The notes: generated by a model from the letters alone, not told the origin. 17,012 nucleotides of DNA from CAZPDM01 sp964585305 (GCA_964585305.1 CAZPDM010000088.1:1-17012), one strand, 5' to 3'; numbered from the stretch's first letter, positions 6,819-15,237 are shown. Numbers and translations: made by a program.

Positions 6819-9800
6819 ATGAATCGAATTGGCACTCTTTTAGATGAAAAATATTTTTTAATAAGTTTGTTAGAAGAAGACGAATTAAGTAAAACATATC
6901 ATATTTGGCATGTAGAATGGGAAGTTCCCTTGACATTAAAGATTTTGAAAAATTCTACACCTAAAATGATAAAGGCAGCTCAAGAGTGGATAGATTTAGG
7001 AATTCATCCCAATATTTTTGCCGCCTATTTTTATCGTGAAATTGAAGGCAACTGCTGTTTATTTTTAGAATCAACCTCTGGAAAAAAATTATCAGATTTA
7101 ATTTCTCGTATCCGAGAGGACTTCCATGAAACTTTGCGTGTTTTATTAGAAATTGCTCATGGAATGGCATATTTGCAAGAAGAAAATCGTATTTATGGAA
7201 ATCTTCATCCGGATAATATCATTCTTGATCATTATGGTAGAGTAAAATTACATAAAATACGATGCTATAATTGGGAAATTTTAGAAATGCTGGCAAAAGG
7301 AATGAGACCTACTATTAACAATCATCTTTGGGAAAATTTAGAAAAAATTTCTATTCGCCAGCAAGCTATCAATAAATTACATTACCAATCTCCGGAATAT
7401 TTTTTATACAAAAATTATATACCAACTTTAGCTTCTGATATTTATGCTTATGGAATGCTTGCCTATAAACTTATCTATGGTAAAATGCCATATACTGTTG
7501 AAGATGAATTGGAAAATCTTTGGGTAGCTTTTAGAAAACGTCATTTGCAAAAAGAACTTATTCCTCTTTCAGAGTCTAATTTATATTCAGCAAATTTGCT
7601 TTGTCTTATTCAATCTTGTTTGCATCCAGATCCAATAGAACGCCCAAAAAGTTTTGACGAAATCACATCAATTCTGCAAGAATTATATACTGCACGGTTT
7701 GAAGAAGAATATGTATTTGAAAATTTTCCCCAAAATACATTATGGGCAATGTCATTAAATAACCAAGCATTGGGAAGCATTGATGAAAAAAAATTGTCCC
7801 AAGCTGAGCAACTTTTAAGAGAAGTAACTGCACTAAATAGTAACAGTGTTGTTGCTCCAATAAACTATCGTTTATTTAAATTACGCCATCGGAATACTCC
7901 ACTTGCTGAATTTTTACGAAGAATACAACGGTATGAATTACTAGGAGATATTCGATCATACTTACTTTCTTCTAAAATCTGTTTAGAATATGGAAGTTTA
8001 GTTTCTCAGATACATCAAGATATTTCCCAGATTGTTATAGATGATCGTGTAGAATCTATAAGAGGAGATTTAGAATACCGTTTGGGATATTATCAACGTG
8101 CACATGCTATTTATAAAACTTTGGCAAGTAAGAATTTTGGAACAAATATTTGGTATCGTTGGGGAGCCTCTGCATTTTCTTTAAAATTGACTCGTGAAGT
8201 TCAATTAGCTTGGGAAAAGGGACTTGCTCAAGACTTGCCACTTTGGGATTTAACTGTTGGATATAGCATGTTTTTAGCAACACAAGGGCAGTGGGCAAAA
8301 GCCAGACAAGGCCTTGAAGAAGCTGCTAAAAATCTAGGCAAATATATTCGCTACTCAACAAATCCCGAAACAGGTGGTTGGAGTCATGTGCGACTTTTAT
8401 TATGTAATGATAACTCTACAGAATCGCCTTCTTCCCAGATGCTTTATGAAGTTGGAATTTCTGAAGATAAACGATGGATCTTTGCTCGGACTCAAGATGG
8501 ACTTAATCATATTTGGGAGTGGCCTACAGGTAAAAAGATGCCACAAATTCCTCTTACTGTGCCTAGTTTTATTCCCAAAACAGCAAATATTTTAAATTCT
8601 GCAACTATATTAGAACCTAGAAGAATATCTTCTCAAACTTTTTTAACAGGAGCTGTTCAAAATTCCGAAGTAACAGCAACTCAAGTACAAGTTTTATCAT
8701 TAAATTCTAAAGAAATAGCTGCTTCCAAAACAATCAATACATCTCCTTCTATTGTTGCAAACCAAACAAAACGCCTTATTTCTCCTAAATCTGGAAAAAT
8801 TGGCATATATTTGGGCGAGAAAAAAGAATTACAACTTTGGAACCAAGAAACTAAAGAAATTGAAAAAGAATTATCAGGACATGGTGAACCTATTTTATCT
8901 GCAGCATTAACAAATGACGGAAAATGGGCTGTGTCTGGGAGCATTGACAAAACAGTAAGACTTTGGAATTTAGATACTCAAACTTCTGTACAGGTTTTTA
9001 ATGGACACGAAGATTGCGTACATTATGTTAATATCTCTGAAAATGGGCAACGAGTTATTTCAGCGAGTTGGGATCATTCTATCTTAGTATGGGACGTATC
9101 TACAAATAATTTTGTTGCTAGATTTCCAGAATATCAACATGATATTACAGCAATTGCAATTAGTGGAGATGGGATTCTTGTTGCAAATAGCAATAGTAAC
9201 AACCAAATTAAAATTTGGAATACTATTACAAAAAAACTTGTTGCTATTGTTCAAGGACATCTTACAGAAGAAAAAATTACATGTTTGGCTTTTTCTCAAG
9301 ACGGCCAAATGTTAGCTTCTGGGACATCTAGTGGGCAAGTTTCTATTTATGAAGATATTAACCAACGGCCCTGTCCTCTTCCTACTCGTGCTCATTATTT
9401 TTTACAAACACTTCCTCCTCCAATTCCCTTAGCAGAACGTCAGACTAAAGTACAATTAGAAAAAGAAATTCTTGAGATTGATAAACCAATATTTCCAAAA
9501 CTTTTCCGTGATTATGAAAGTTTAATTAACCTTCAACAGAAGTTTAGCACTCCAGAAATTGATCTTAAATTTTCTCAAAAGTTAGTTCAGCAAGCTAAAC
9601 AAGAAAACTGGAAATCAGTTGAATGTTCTAGAGTACAACTTATTCGAACTTTTATACACGATAGCTCAGTTATTGGCTTTTTTCTTTCAATGAAAAAACC
9701 GGAATATTTCTTTTCTTTAAGTGAAAAGGGAACTTGTTTAAAATGGTATTTATGTGATAACCATAGCGAATTTTTTTGGCATAAATTCCCTTGTAATGTT

Positions 9801-10529
9801 CAATTGATAGATTTCTGTCCAGTAAATAATCGTTTTTGCTTTGTAAGCAAAGATGGTGCTATCCACATTTGGGATACTGATGACGATCAATGGAGTAGCA
9901 TAGAATGTCATAATCCTCACATTTATAGTTTTAAAATGACTTCTGATGGCAAAAGAGCTTTTGTTGGCACAAGTGATGGAATGCTACAATATTGGGATTT
10001 GGAAGAAGAATATCTCATTCAAGAAATTGCTGTTTATAGAGAGATGATTAGCCAAATTGAAATTATAGAAGATGGTCGAGTAGTACTTGCAGGTCTTGAT
10101 GGAAGTATTTCTCTTTGGGATGGACAATCTCTTCAATCTATTGTCTTAGGACAACCTAAATCCAAGTCTATTTTAGCATTAAAAGTAGTTGCCAATTATA
10201 TCATTTCAGCCTCAAGTGATGGCTCGCTTCGTCAGTGGAATTTAAATACTAATCGTTGCCAAAATATCTTAAAAGTTTCAGACTCTCCTATTACTGCAAT
10301 TGTACTGGATTCTATAGGCCAATTTGTTTTAGTAGGGACAAAAGATGGGCAGCTTATGCTTTGGGATTTATCTACTTGTAATATTCGTAAGCCTATTTTT
10401 AATGTACCTGCACATAGTAAAATGATACAGCAAATTTTTCTTACTCCGGACTCCCAATGGGCATTTTCTGCGAGTGAAGATGCAACAATTAAGGCATGGA
10501 AACTCCACTGGAAATGGGAAGAATTTTAA
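6819..10529 (+). CDS. Pseudokinase-TPR-double WD40 signalling protein (1236 aa)
   Basis: Residues 1 to about 290 have the Ser/Thr protein kinase fold, with 'IHPNI' at 62-66, 'DIYAYGMLAY' and the final 'ERPKSFDEI'. Catalysis should be lost. The glycine loop has no glycines (EEDELSKTYH, about 19-28). HRDLKPxN reads YGNLHPDN (126-133), so the catalytic Asp is Asn128. DFG reads KIR (146-148). The beta-3 Lys41 and an APE-like SPE remain. Residues about 300-520 look like TPR helices ('AEQLLREVTALNS', 'AHAIYKTLA', 'ARQGLEEAAKNLG'). About 545-850 and 941-1236 form two sets of WD40 blades ('TVRLWNLDTQ', 'SILVWDVST', 'YWDLEEEY', 'LRQWNLNTN', 'LMLWDLST'), separated by a linker rich in charged residues. 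There is no membrane segment. I infer a cytoplasmic scaffold that binds rather than phosphorylates partners. It lies 42 bases after ade and a hairpin follows. Confidence 0.88.
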   Translation: MNRIGTLLDEKYFLISLLEEDELSKTYHIWHVEWEVPLTLKILKNSTPKMIKAAQEWIDLGIHPNIFAAYFYREIEGNCCLFLESTSGKKLSDLISRIREDFHETLRVLLEIAHGMAYLQEENRIYGNLHPDNIILDHYGRVKLHKIRCYNWEILEMLAKGMRPTINNHLWENLEKISIRQQAINKLHYQSPEYFLYKNYIPTLASDIYAYGMLAYKLIYGKMPYTVEDELENLWVAFRKRHLQKELIPLSESNLYSANLLCLIQSCLHPDPIERPKSFDEITSILQELYTARFEEEYVFENFPQNTLWAMSLNNQALGSIDEKKLSQAEQLLREVTALNSNSVVAPINYRLFKLRHRNTPLAEFLRRIQRYELLGDIRSYLLSSKICLEYGSLVSQIHQDISQIVIDDRVESIRGDLEYRLGYYQRAHAIYKTLASKNFGTNIWYRWGASAFSLKLTREVQLAWEKGLAQDLPLWDLTVGYSMFLATQGQWAKARQGLEEAAKNLGKYIRYSTNPETGGWSHVRLLLCNDNSTESPSSQMLYEVGISEDKRWIFARTQDGLNHIWEWPTGKKMPQIPLTVPSFIPKTANILNSATILEPRRISSQTFLTGAVQNSEVTATQVQVLSLNSKEIAASKTINTSPSIVANQTKRLISPKSGKIGIYLGEKKELQLWNQETKEIEKELSGHGEPILSAALTNDGKWAVSGSIDKTVRLWNLDTQTSVQVFNGHEDCVHYVNISENGQRVISASWDHSILVWDVSTNNFVARFPEYQHDITAIAISGDGILVANSNSNNQIKIWNTITKKLVAIVQGHLTEEKITCLAFSQDGQMLASGTSSGQVSIYEDINQRPCPLPTRAHYFLQTLPPPIPLAERQTKVQLEKEILEIDKPIFPKLFRDYESLINLQQKFSTPEIDLKFSQKLVQQAKQENWKSVECSRVQLIRTFIHDSSVIGFFLSMKKPEYFFSLSEKGTCLKWYLCDNHSEFFWHKFPCNVQLIDFCPVNNRFCFVSKDGAIHIWDTDDDQWSSIECHNPHIYSFKMTSDGKRAFVGTSDGMLQYWDLEEEYLIQEIAVYREMISQIEIIEDGRVVLAGLDGSISLWDGQSLQSIVLGQPKSKSILALKVVANYIISASSDGSLRQWNLNTNRCQNILKVSDSPITAIVLDSIGQFVLVGTKDGQLMLWDLSTCNIRKPIFNVPAHSKMIQQIFLTPDSQWAFSASEDATIKAWKLHWKWEEF

Positions 10530-10534
10530 AAAAT

Positions 10535-10576
10535 ATATAGCAAAATATTTGAAGAATGATAAATATTTTGCTATAT
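10535..10576 (+). terminator. Hairpin after the pseudokinase-WD40 gene
   Basis: A perfect 16-bp stem pairs 10535-10550 (ATATAGCAAAATATTT) with 10561-10576 around a 10-nt loop, beginning six bases after the stop codon. The stem is very AT-rich and is not followed by a clean T-run, so it could be a weak terminator or an mRNA 3'-end stabiliser. Confidence 0.5.
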
Positions 10577-10643
10577 TTAAACTATCGTATAAATATAAGA
10601 AAATTTTGAAAAATTTTTGTAATTAAAAAGAAAGAAAGAAGAT

Positions 10644-12827
10644 ATGGATCCTTTTGAACAAAAAGCATTAGATTTTTTGATGGAACTGACGCGTATTATT
10701 CGTAGTATGCAAATGTACAACGAAGCGCATCCCATTGTTCGTGCTGGTATACAAAAAGCGTCTCAGATGTTAAATGAAGTGCTTCGACAACAACCTAGCC
10801 TTTCTTTTGGTAAAGGTGAAGGTGTTCTCTTAATTCAAAATAAACAGATTACTGAAAAAAATCCAGCAGCAGATCGTTTTGTTCAAATGCTTAACGAGCG
10901 AAATATTAGTGGTGTTGTAATCAAACAAGGCGTACCAAATTCAGAAATTGAGTCTTTTATTAAACTTATGGCAACTAAACCTGATCAAGTTGTCGTAGAT
11001 GGTCAAATTAAGCCTGAATTACTTAAGCCATTTAATAAAATTGCTGTTAATGAAATTAAGTATTTGATGGTTGGTGAAGAAGAAGATTTAGAAAGTCTAA
11101 CCGAAGCACGTAAGTTCTTTAATAGTATTTTTAGCGAAGAATTTAAAGGCTTAAAAGGCGCAGACGCACTCAAGAAAATTGGTGCGATTATTCAAAAGAT
11201 TTTACCTAAAGTCGCAGAACAAAATTTCGAAAATGGACAAGAAGAACTTTGGGAATTTTTTGAGAAATCCGTTTCAAGTTTTGGAGGTGGTAATGTTACA
11301 GATACCCGCCAAAGTCTTTTAACAACTGTTAAAGGAATGCCACCAGAAACACAAAAAATGTTATTTGGTCAAGTCATTCGCTCTCCGCAACAGTTGGAAG
11401 CGGTTATGAAAAAATTCTCTGACGATCGCAAGGCTGCTATTTTGGCTGAGGAAGCAAATGCTGCAAATGCAGACGTTAGTAAAGCATTGGAAGCTCTTTT
11501 AAAAACTAAGGGTGATGTCGTCCAATTAGCCGAAGCCTTAATGAAAAAATTTGGAACTGAAGGTGGCGAAAAAGGGGGAGATTTCGACCGCATTTTCCAA
11601 ATGATTCAAAAAGCAGAAGTTGGCGATAAAGTTCAAATAAAAGAGCGTGGTCTTATTTTTGTAGCAGATACAAAAGAAGAATTCGTTTCTCAATATCGTG
11701 AACTTTGCAAAAAATTAGGTTTTACTGTAGAAGCAATTGCTAGTGGGCGTGAATTACTTACCAAAGTTCGTACAGCCAAAAAAAAACCTGAACTTATTAT
11801 TATGGAAATCAAACTTCCTGAATTAAGTGGGTTGGAAATTTTGTCGGCATTTGATATGGAACGAGTTCGCATTCCTATTATTCTTGCTACAGAAATGGCA
11901 AGTGTTAAAAATTCGTTTGAAGTACAAATGTATCCTAAATTAAAGTTTTTCACAAAACCTGTTAGCCCTGCTGATTTAATTGCCACAATAAATGAATTTT
12001 GTCCTATGCCAGAAGAAGAAAAGAAACCCGCAGCCGCTGCACCTGGCAAAGCAGAAGCAAAAGAGTCTGGTCTTTCTGAAGAAATGAAAGCAGAAATGAA
12101 TAAGGCTCGCGAAATCCAGCGTAATCTTATGCCACGCCAATTTCCTCAAACTCCTGGATATGAACTTCATGCGTTCTACAAACCTTATGATGAAATCGGT
12201 GGTGATTACTATGACGTTATTGCTCTTGGTCCAGATCATGTTGGAATGTTAATTGCTGACGTATCAGGCCATGGTGTTTCTGGTGCTATGGTTATGGTTA
12301 TGGTTCGCTCTGCAATTCGAACTTGGGCACATACTACAACATCTCCCAAGGAGTTATTAAGTAAAGTAAATCCAATTATTGCTCGCGATATTTTGCCTGG
12401 CTTATTCGTAACTATCTACTATTGTGTATTAGATATGCCTAAGAAAACTTTAACATGTGCTTGCGCAGGGCACAACCCTGCAGCATATTGGAAGTATAAA
12501 GATAAAAAATGCTTCCTTACTCGCAAAGGCGGTATGCCGCTTGGAATTTTAGCTGGCCCTGCTTTTGATGCAACTGTAAAAGAAGAAGTTATTCAAATGG
12601 ATCAAGGAGATCGCATAATTCTTTATACTGACGGTATGGTTGAAACAATGAACCCTGCTGATGAAGAATATACTGAAGAACGTTTTTGTGCAGAAATCAA
12701 TAAAATTGCTGGACAACGTTCAGATGTTGTCATCAAACATTTGGTTCAATGCGTAACAACATTCCAATCAACAGCTCCACAACATGACGATCTTACGCTT
12801 GCTACTTTACGTTGTTTAAAAGCATAG
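10644..12827 (+). CDS. SpoIIE/RsbU-type PP2C phosphatase with degenerate receiver domain (727 aa)
   Basis: There are three regions. Residues 1 to about 320 are mainly helical, opening with 'YNEAHPIVRAG' (about 24-34), a pattern I know only from uncharacterised signalling proteins. About 334-455 is a response-regulator receiver fold, but the phospho-acceptor Asp is Glu388 (IIMEIKLPELSG) and one beta-1 acidic residue is Ala (FVADT); the switch Thr and the Lys in 'FFTKP' remain. About 479-727 is an RsbU-like coil ('KAREIQRNLMP') and a SpoIIE PP2C phosphatase with all metal ligands present: Asp521 (GGDYYD), Asp539 (ADVSGHG), Asp663 (YTDGMVE), Asp715 and Asp716 (QHDDL). It should dephosphorylate phosphoserine or threonine on a partner such as an anti-anti-sigma factor, but no STAS or anti-sigma gene is in the window. 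The linker at about 456-475 is rich in Ala, Lys and Glu. A G+C-rich hairpin follows the gene. Confidence 0.92.
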   Translation: MDPFEQKALDFLMELTRIIRSMQMYNEAHPIVRAGIQKASQMLNEVLRQQPSLSFGKGEGVLLIQNKQITEKNPAADRFVQMLNERNISGVVIKQGVPNSEIESFIKLMATKPDQVVVDGQIKPELLKPFNKIAVNEIKYLMVGEEEDLESLTEARKFFNSIFSEEFKGLKGADALKKIGAIIQKILPKVAEQNFENGQEELWEFFEKSVSSFGGGNVTDTRQSLLTTVKGMPPETQKMLFGQVIRSPQQLEAVMKKFSDDRKAAILAEEANAANADVSKALEALLKTKGDVVQLAEALMKKFGTEGGEKGGDFDRIFQMIQKAEVGDKVQIKERGLIFVADTKEEFVSQYRELCKKLGFTVEAIASGRELLTKVRTAKKKPELIIMEIKLPELSGLEILSAFDMERVRIPIILATEMASVKNSFEVQMYPKLKFFTKPVSPADLIATINEFCPMPEEEKKPAAAAPGKAEAKESGLSEEMKAEMNKAREIQRNLMPRQFPQTPGYELHAFYKPYDEIGGDYYDVIALGPDHVGMLIADVSGHGVSGAMVMVMVRSAIRTWAHTTTSPKELLSKVNPIIARDILPGLFVTIYYCVLDMPKKTLTCACAGHNPAAYWKYKDKKCFLTRKGGMPLGILAGPAFDATVKEEVIQMDQGDRIILYTDGMVETMNPADEEYTEERFCAEINKIAGQRSDVVIKHLVQCVTTFQSTAPQHDDLTLATLRCLKA

Positions 12828-12837
12828 TACAATTATT

Positions 12838-12883
12838 TAACCCGCCAGTCATATCTGTAAGATTAGATAAGACTGGCGGGTTA
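12838..12883 (+). terminator. G+C-rich extended hairpin terminator
   Basis: A 13-bp perfect stem pairs 12838-12850 (TAACCCGCCAGTC) with 12871-12883. After one A/A mismatch it extends by five pairs (12852-12856 with 12865-12869), leaving an 8-nt loop. U-rich sequence (TCTTTGTTTATTTTA) follows from 12886. It starts 10 bases after the phosphatase gene and is much richer in G+C than its surroundings, so transcription very probably stops here. Confidence 0.8.
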
Positions 12884-12981
12884 GGTCTTTGTTTATTTTA
12901 GTTGATTTTTTTAATAATTTTTCTTGAAAAAAATTTAGTTTAATTTAAAGCCAAAATATTTCAAGATTAGAGCATATTTAA

Positions 12982-13776
12982 ATGGACGATTCGCTATTTT
13001 CTAGTTTAGAATTTTCGCGCATTCGACTTCTTTTAGGCAAAAAAAATCTTTTAAAATTGCAACAATCCCGGATCGCAATTTTTGGTTTAGGGGCAGTAGG
13101 ATCATTTGCTTTAGAATGTTTAGCTCGTTGTGGAATTGGATATTTTAAATTGGTTGATTTTGATGAAATACGAGCAAGTAATCTCAATAGGCATCTCTTT
13201 GCTTTACATTCTACAATAGGAAAATCGAAAACAGAATTATCAGCACTTCGAATTAAAGATATTAACCCTAATATCATAGTAGAAACGCATCAAGAACTTT
13301 TCCGAAGTGTATTTGCTTCTCAAATTTTAGATACTCCGCTTGATTTTGTTGTGGATGCTATAGACTCTGTAAATCCTAAAGCTGGGCTAATTATTGAAGC
13401 AACAAAACGCAATATTCCAGTAATAACAGCAATGGGAGCTGCTGCTAAATTAAACCCGAGTAGAGTTCGTTGCAGCGATATTTCTGAAGTTTATGGATGC
13501 CATCTTTGCCACCATGTTAGAAGACGGTTGCGTAAAGCCGGTATAAAAAATGGGATTACTGCAGTTTGGTCAGATGAAGCCGCACAAGAACCTCTTGAAC
13601 CAATCAGCGAAGAAATGCAAGAAAATACTTTTAAACAAGGACGCGTACGCTTACCGCTTCCTTCAGTAATTTTTGTTCCGGCAACTGTTGGAATTATGGT
13701 TGCCCATCATGTTATAGCTTCTCTTCTGAATCTTCCTGCTTCTACCTTATCTCCACCTCCTTATGGTCGAAAATAA
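12982..13776 (+). CDS. tcdA: ThiF/E1-like tRNA threonylcarbamoyladenosine dehydratase (TcdA/CsdL family)
   Basis: TcdA cyclises N6-threonylcarbamoyladenosine at position 37 of tRNAs using ATP. The protein has the E1-like Rossmann nucleotide-binding GLGAVG (35-40), the acidic 'VDFDEI' (58-63), 'NLNRHLFALHSTIGKSK' (67-83) with the ATP-contacting Asn, Arg and Lys, 'DAIDSVNPKAGLI', 'MGAAAKLNPSRVR' and the family-typical 'RRRLRKAGI'. The C-terminal 'FVPATVGIMVAHHVI' also fits TcdA. At 264 residues it is of normal length. Unusually, the segment that commonly reads like GDPL in this family is GCHLC here, making a C173-x-x-C176 pair followed by two His residues; metal binding is possible but unproven. 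The ATG at 12982 has only a weak ribosome-binding site. MoeB and ThiF are alternatives, but no sulfur-carrier gene is nearby and the DAIDSV pattern favours TcdA. Confidence 0.82.
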   Translation: MDDSLFSSLEFSRIRLLLGKKNLLKLQQSRIAIFGLGAVGSFALECLARCGIGYFKLVDFDEIRASNLNRHLFALHSTIGKSKTELSALRIKDINPNIIVETHQELFRSVFASQILDTPLDFVVDAIDSVNPKAGLIIEATKRNIPVITAMGAAAKLNPSRVRCSDISEVYGCHLCHHVRRRLRKAGIKNGITAVWSDEAAQEPLEPISEEMQENTFKQGRVRLPLPSVIFVPATVGIMVAHHVIASLLNLPASTLSPPPYGRK

Positions 13777-13791
13777 GACGTTAAGTAAGTT

Positions 13792-13876
13792 GGCAAAAGT
13801 ATTTGGACTAAGAATTTCCTCACAGTTGGATCTCAAATACGTAGTTGGCCTATTTTTTAATCCAAAACTTTTGTCC
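13792..13876. repeat. Imperfect long-range inverted repeat between tcdA and the membrane-protein pair
   Basis: GGCAAAAGTATTTGG (13792-13806) can pair with CCAAAACTTTTGTCC (13862-13876) apart from one single-base bulge on each side, enclosing 55 bases. AGTTGG also occurs three times here (13788, 13824, 13843). It could be a loose terminator for tcdA or an operator region for the following genes; no clean U-run follows. Confidence 0.3.
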
Positions 13877-13925
13877 ATTCATTTAGAACCCTGATTTTTT
13901 TATTAGAAATTTTAAAGGAAAAGTT

Positions 13926-14561
13926 ATGGATCCTTTTACAATCATGGGTTTGTCAATTATATTGACAGCAAAATGCTTAGAATTTTTAGCACCTTTGCGT
14001 TTATTTTTAATCAATATCATAGGCAACAAATGTAAAATAGCTCAGCAAGTGTTATTTGCAGAACCTTTAGAACCAAAAAATTGGAAGCAACTTCAAAATG
14101 ATTTACGTAGTATCATGGTTGCTTGGCTACATGCAGAGCAGAATGATCATGATCAATTGCATATAGCTTGCACTCAATTGCACAATTCTTCTGAAATTTC
14201 TAAGGCAAATATTCCAGTGATTATTCAACATATTGAAAAATATCAAGCTAATTCCAAATATCATGCAGCAAGAATGTTAGGAGTTTGTCAAAAGTCATTA
14301 GTTTTGACTGCATGGAAAAAATGGTTGCAAAGAATTGTAGTTTTTATCATCGCATGTATTGTTGCATATATTGTTTGTAAAATATTAAATGTTCGCTTAT
14401 TAAATAGTATGGGAATATATACCTTTAGTAGCCACCCTAATATGGATCGTTTGGTAACAGCTATTTTTATTGCTTTAGGAACATACTTTTGGAACGCAGC
14501 TATTTTCTTATTAGCTAAAGCTAAAGAACGTGCAAATATTCGTCGTAAAGTTCTTGCTTAA
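13926..14561 (+). CDS. Small membrane protein A of a paralogous pair (211 aa)
   Basis: I cannot assign a named family. There is a hydrophobic N-terminal segment (about 4-31), a helical soluble region (about 45-130) rich in His, Gln and Ala, and two C-terminal membrane segments (about 137-155 and 175-197) ending in a basic tail (KAKERANIRRK). Between the last two segments lies 'VRLLNSMGI' (156-164), and the final segment begins Asp174 then 'VTAIFIALGT' (177-186). The same landmarks in the same order occur in the next gene product, so the two appear homologous. AAAGGAAAAG precedes the ATG at good spacing. The gene ends 40 bases before its partner. I infer inner-membrane location and a heteromeric pair. 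Confidence 0.72.
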   Translation: MDPFTIMGLSIILTAKCLEFLAPLRLFLINIIGNKCKIAQQVLFAEPLEPKNWKQLQNDLRSIMVAWLHAEQNDHDQLHIACTQLHNSSEISKANIPVIIQHIEKYQANSKYHAARMLGVCQKSLVLTAWKKWLQRIVVFIIACIVAYIVCKILNVRLLNSMGIYTFSSHPNMDRLVTAIFIALGTYFWNAAIFLLAKAKERANIRRKVLA

Positions 14562-14601
14562 TAAGTTATTATAAAATAATCTTGAAAAAGAAAGGCATTT
14601 T

Positions 14602-15180
14602 ATGAGTTACCTTGTTATTTTCAGCTTTATGGCGTTAATATTTGAACGCATTTTAGAACTTCTCGATAAACTTTATCAACATATTTTTTCCCCACAAGAA
14701 GATTTTCAAAAATCTTTATCGGAAAAAATTTTAAATTATAAAGGCCGTGCAGAAGAATTTAAGAAAACCTTTCGAAGTGAAATTGAAAATTATAAAGATA
14801 AACCTATAAGTGATGCAGAACTTAATACTCTTTTACAGATTTCGCAGGGTTATGTAAGCATGAGCGAAGAAGAGATAAAAGATTTGATTATTATTTGGAA
14901 TCAACAACAAGTTGCACAAAGAAAACATGTCGCCGTTAAAATGACAGTAATGTGGATATTGGGTTTTGCATTGGGATTAGGATTTTGTTTTCTCGTAGAT
15001 TTCCGTTTATTAGGCCCATTGGGCGTAGAATCTTTATTGCCAAAAGAAAATGAAAATGGTATTCCAATAAGTATCCCTGTGTTAGATTATATCCTAACAG
15101 CAATATTATTAAGCTGCGGAACAAAGCCTATCCACGATTTGCTTTCTATGTTATCATCAAAAGCTAAAGTAAAATTATAA
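14602..15180 (+). CDS. Small membrane protein B of a paralogous pair (192 aa)
   Basis: Its topology matches the preceding protein: a hydrophobic N-terminal segment (about 1-22), a charged helical region (about 33-110, with coiled-coil-like Lys/Glu stretches), then two membrane segments (about 114-132 and 159-177). 'FRLLGPLGV' (134-142) lies between them and Asp162 precedes 'LTAILLSCGT' (165-174), mirroring 'VRLLNSMGI' and 'VTAIFIALGT' in protein A. It ends 'KPIHDLLSMLSSKAK', a small-residue and His-Asp pattern that recalls uncharacterised holin-like small membrane proteins, but this is only a resemblance. An AGAAAGG ribosome-binding site precedes the ATG. A hairpin with a T-run follows, before the second pseudokinase gene. 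No enzymatic motif is visible. Confidence 0.72.
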   Translation: MSYLVIFSFMALIFERILELLDKLYQHIFSPQEDFQKSLSEKILNYKGRAEEFKKTFRSEIENYKDKPISDAELNTLLQISQGYVSMSEEEIKDLIIIWNQQQVAQRKHVAVKMTVMWILGFALGLGFCFLVDFRLLGPLGVESLLPKENENGIPISIPVLDYILTAILLSCGTKPIHDLLSMLSSKAKVKL

Positions 15181-15195
15181 TGGCAAATTTAAATA

Positions 15196-15225
15196 GTTCT
15201 CACGTTTTACGTGAGAACAATTTTT
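15196..15225 (+). terminator. Intercistronic hairpin terminator or attenuator
   Basis: A perfect 10-bp stem pairs GTTCTCACGT (15196-15205) with ACGTGAGAAC (15209-15218) around a TTT loop, followed by AATTTTT. It lies 16 bases after membrane protein B. The T-run abuts the AGGAA ribosome-binding site of the next gene, so it could set how much of the pseudokinase-fusion message is made from the upstream promoter. Confidence 0.7.
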
Positions 15226-15230
15226 AGGAA
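15226..15230 (+). promoter_or_regulatory. Ribosome-binding site that decides the start of the second pseudokinase
   Basis: AGGAA is seven bases before the ATG at 15238. An in-frame GTG at 15211 lies inside the right arm of the terminator hairpin and has no ribosome-binding site, so it is very unlikely to be used. Confidence 0.75.
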
Positions 15231-15237
15231 TAAATAT

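Noticed and set aside
11369..12239. Three minus-strand open frames inside the phosphatase gene
   Set aside because: They lie wholly inside a gene with strong domain evidence, have no family features, and look like frame shadows.
12978..13277. Minus-strand open frame opposite tcdA
   Set aside because: It is antisense to conserved E1-like motifs and has no recognisable product.
12982..13776. ThiF or MoeB sulfur-carrier activating enzyme
   Set aside because: There is no ThiS or MoaD gene nearby, and the DAIDSVNPKAGLI and RRRLRK features fit TcdA better.
13788..13848. Three AGTTGG copies as a spaced operator array
   Set aside because: The spacing is irregular (36 and 19 bases) and a six-base word recurring in this length is not strong evidence.
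10644..13937. Identical ATGGATCCTTTT starts of the phosphatase gene and membrane protein A gene, as a possible duplication
   Set aside because: The similarity ends after 12 bases, and the proteins are otherwise unrelated. A chance match is the simpler explanation.
15211..15213. GTG as the start of the second pseudokinase
   Set aside because: It lies in the right arm of a 10-bp hairpin and has no ribosome-binding site, while ATG 15238 follows AGGAA at seven bases.
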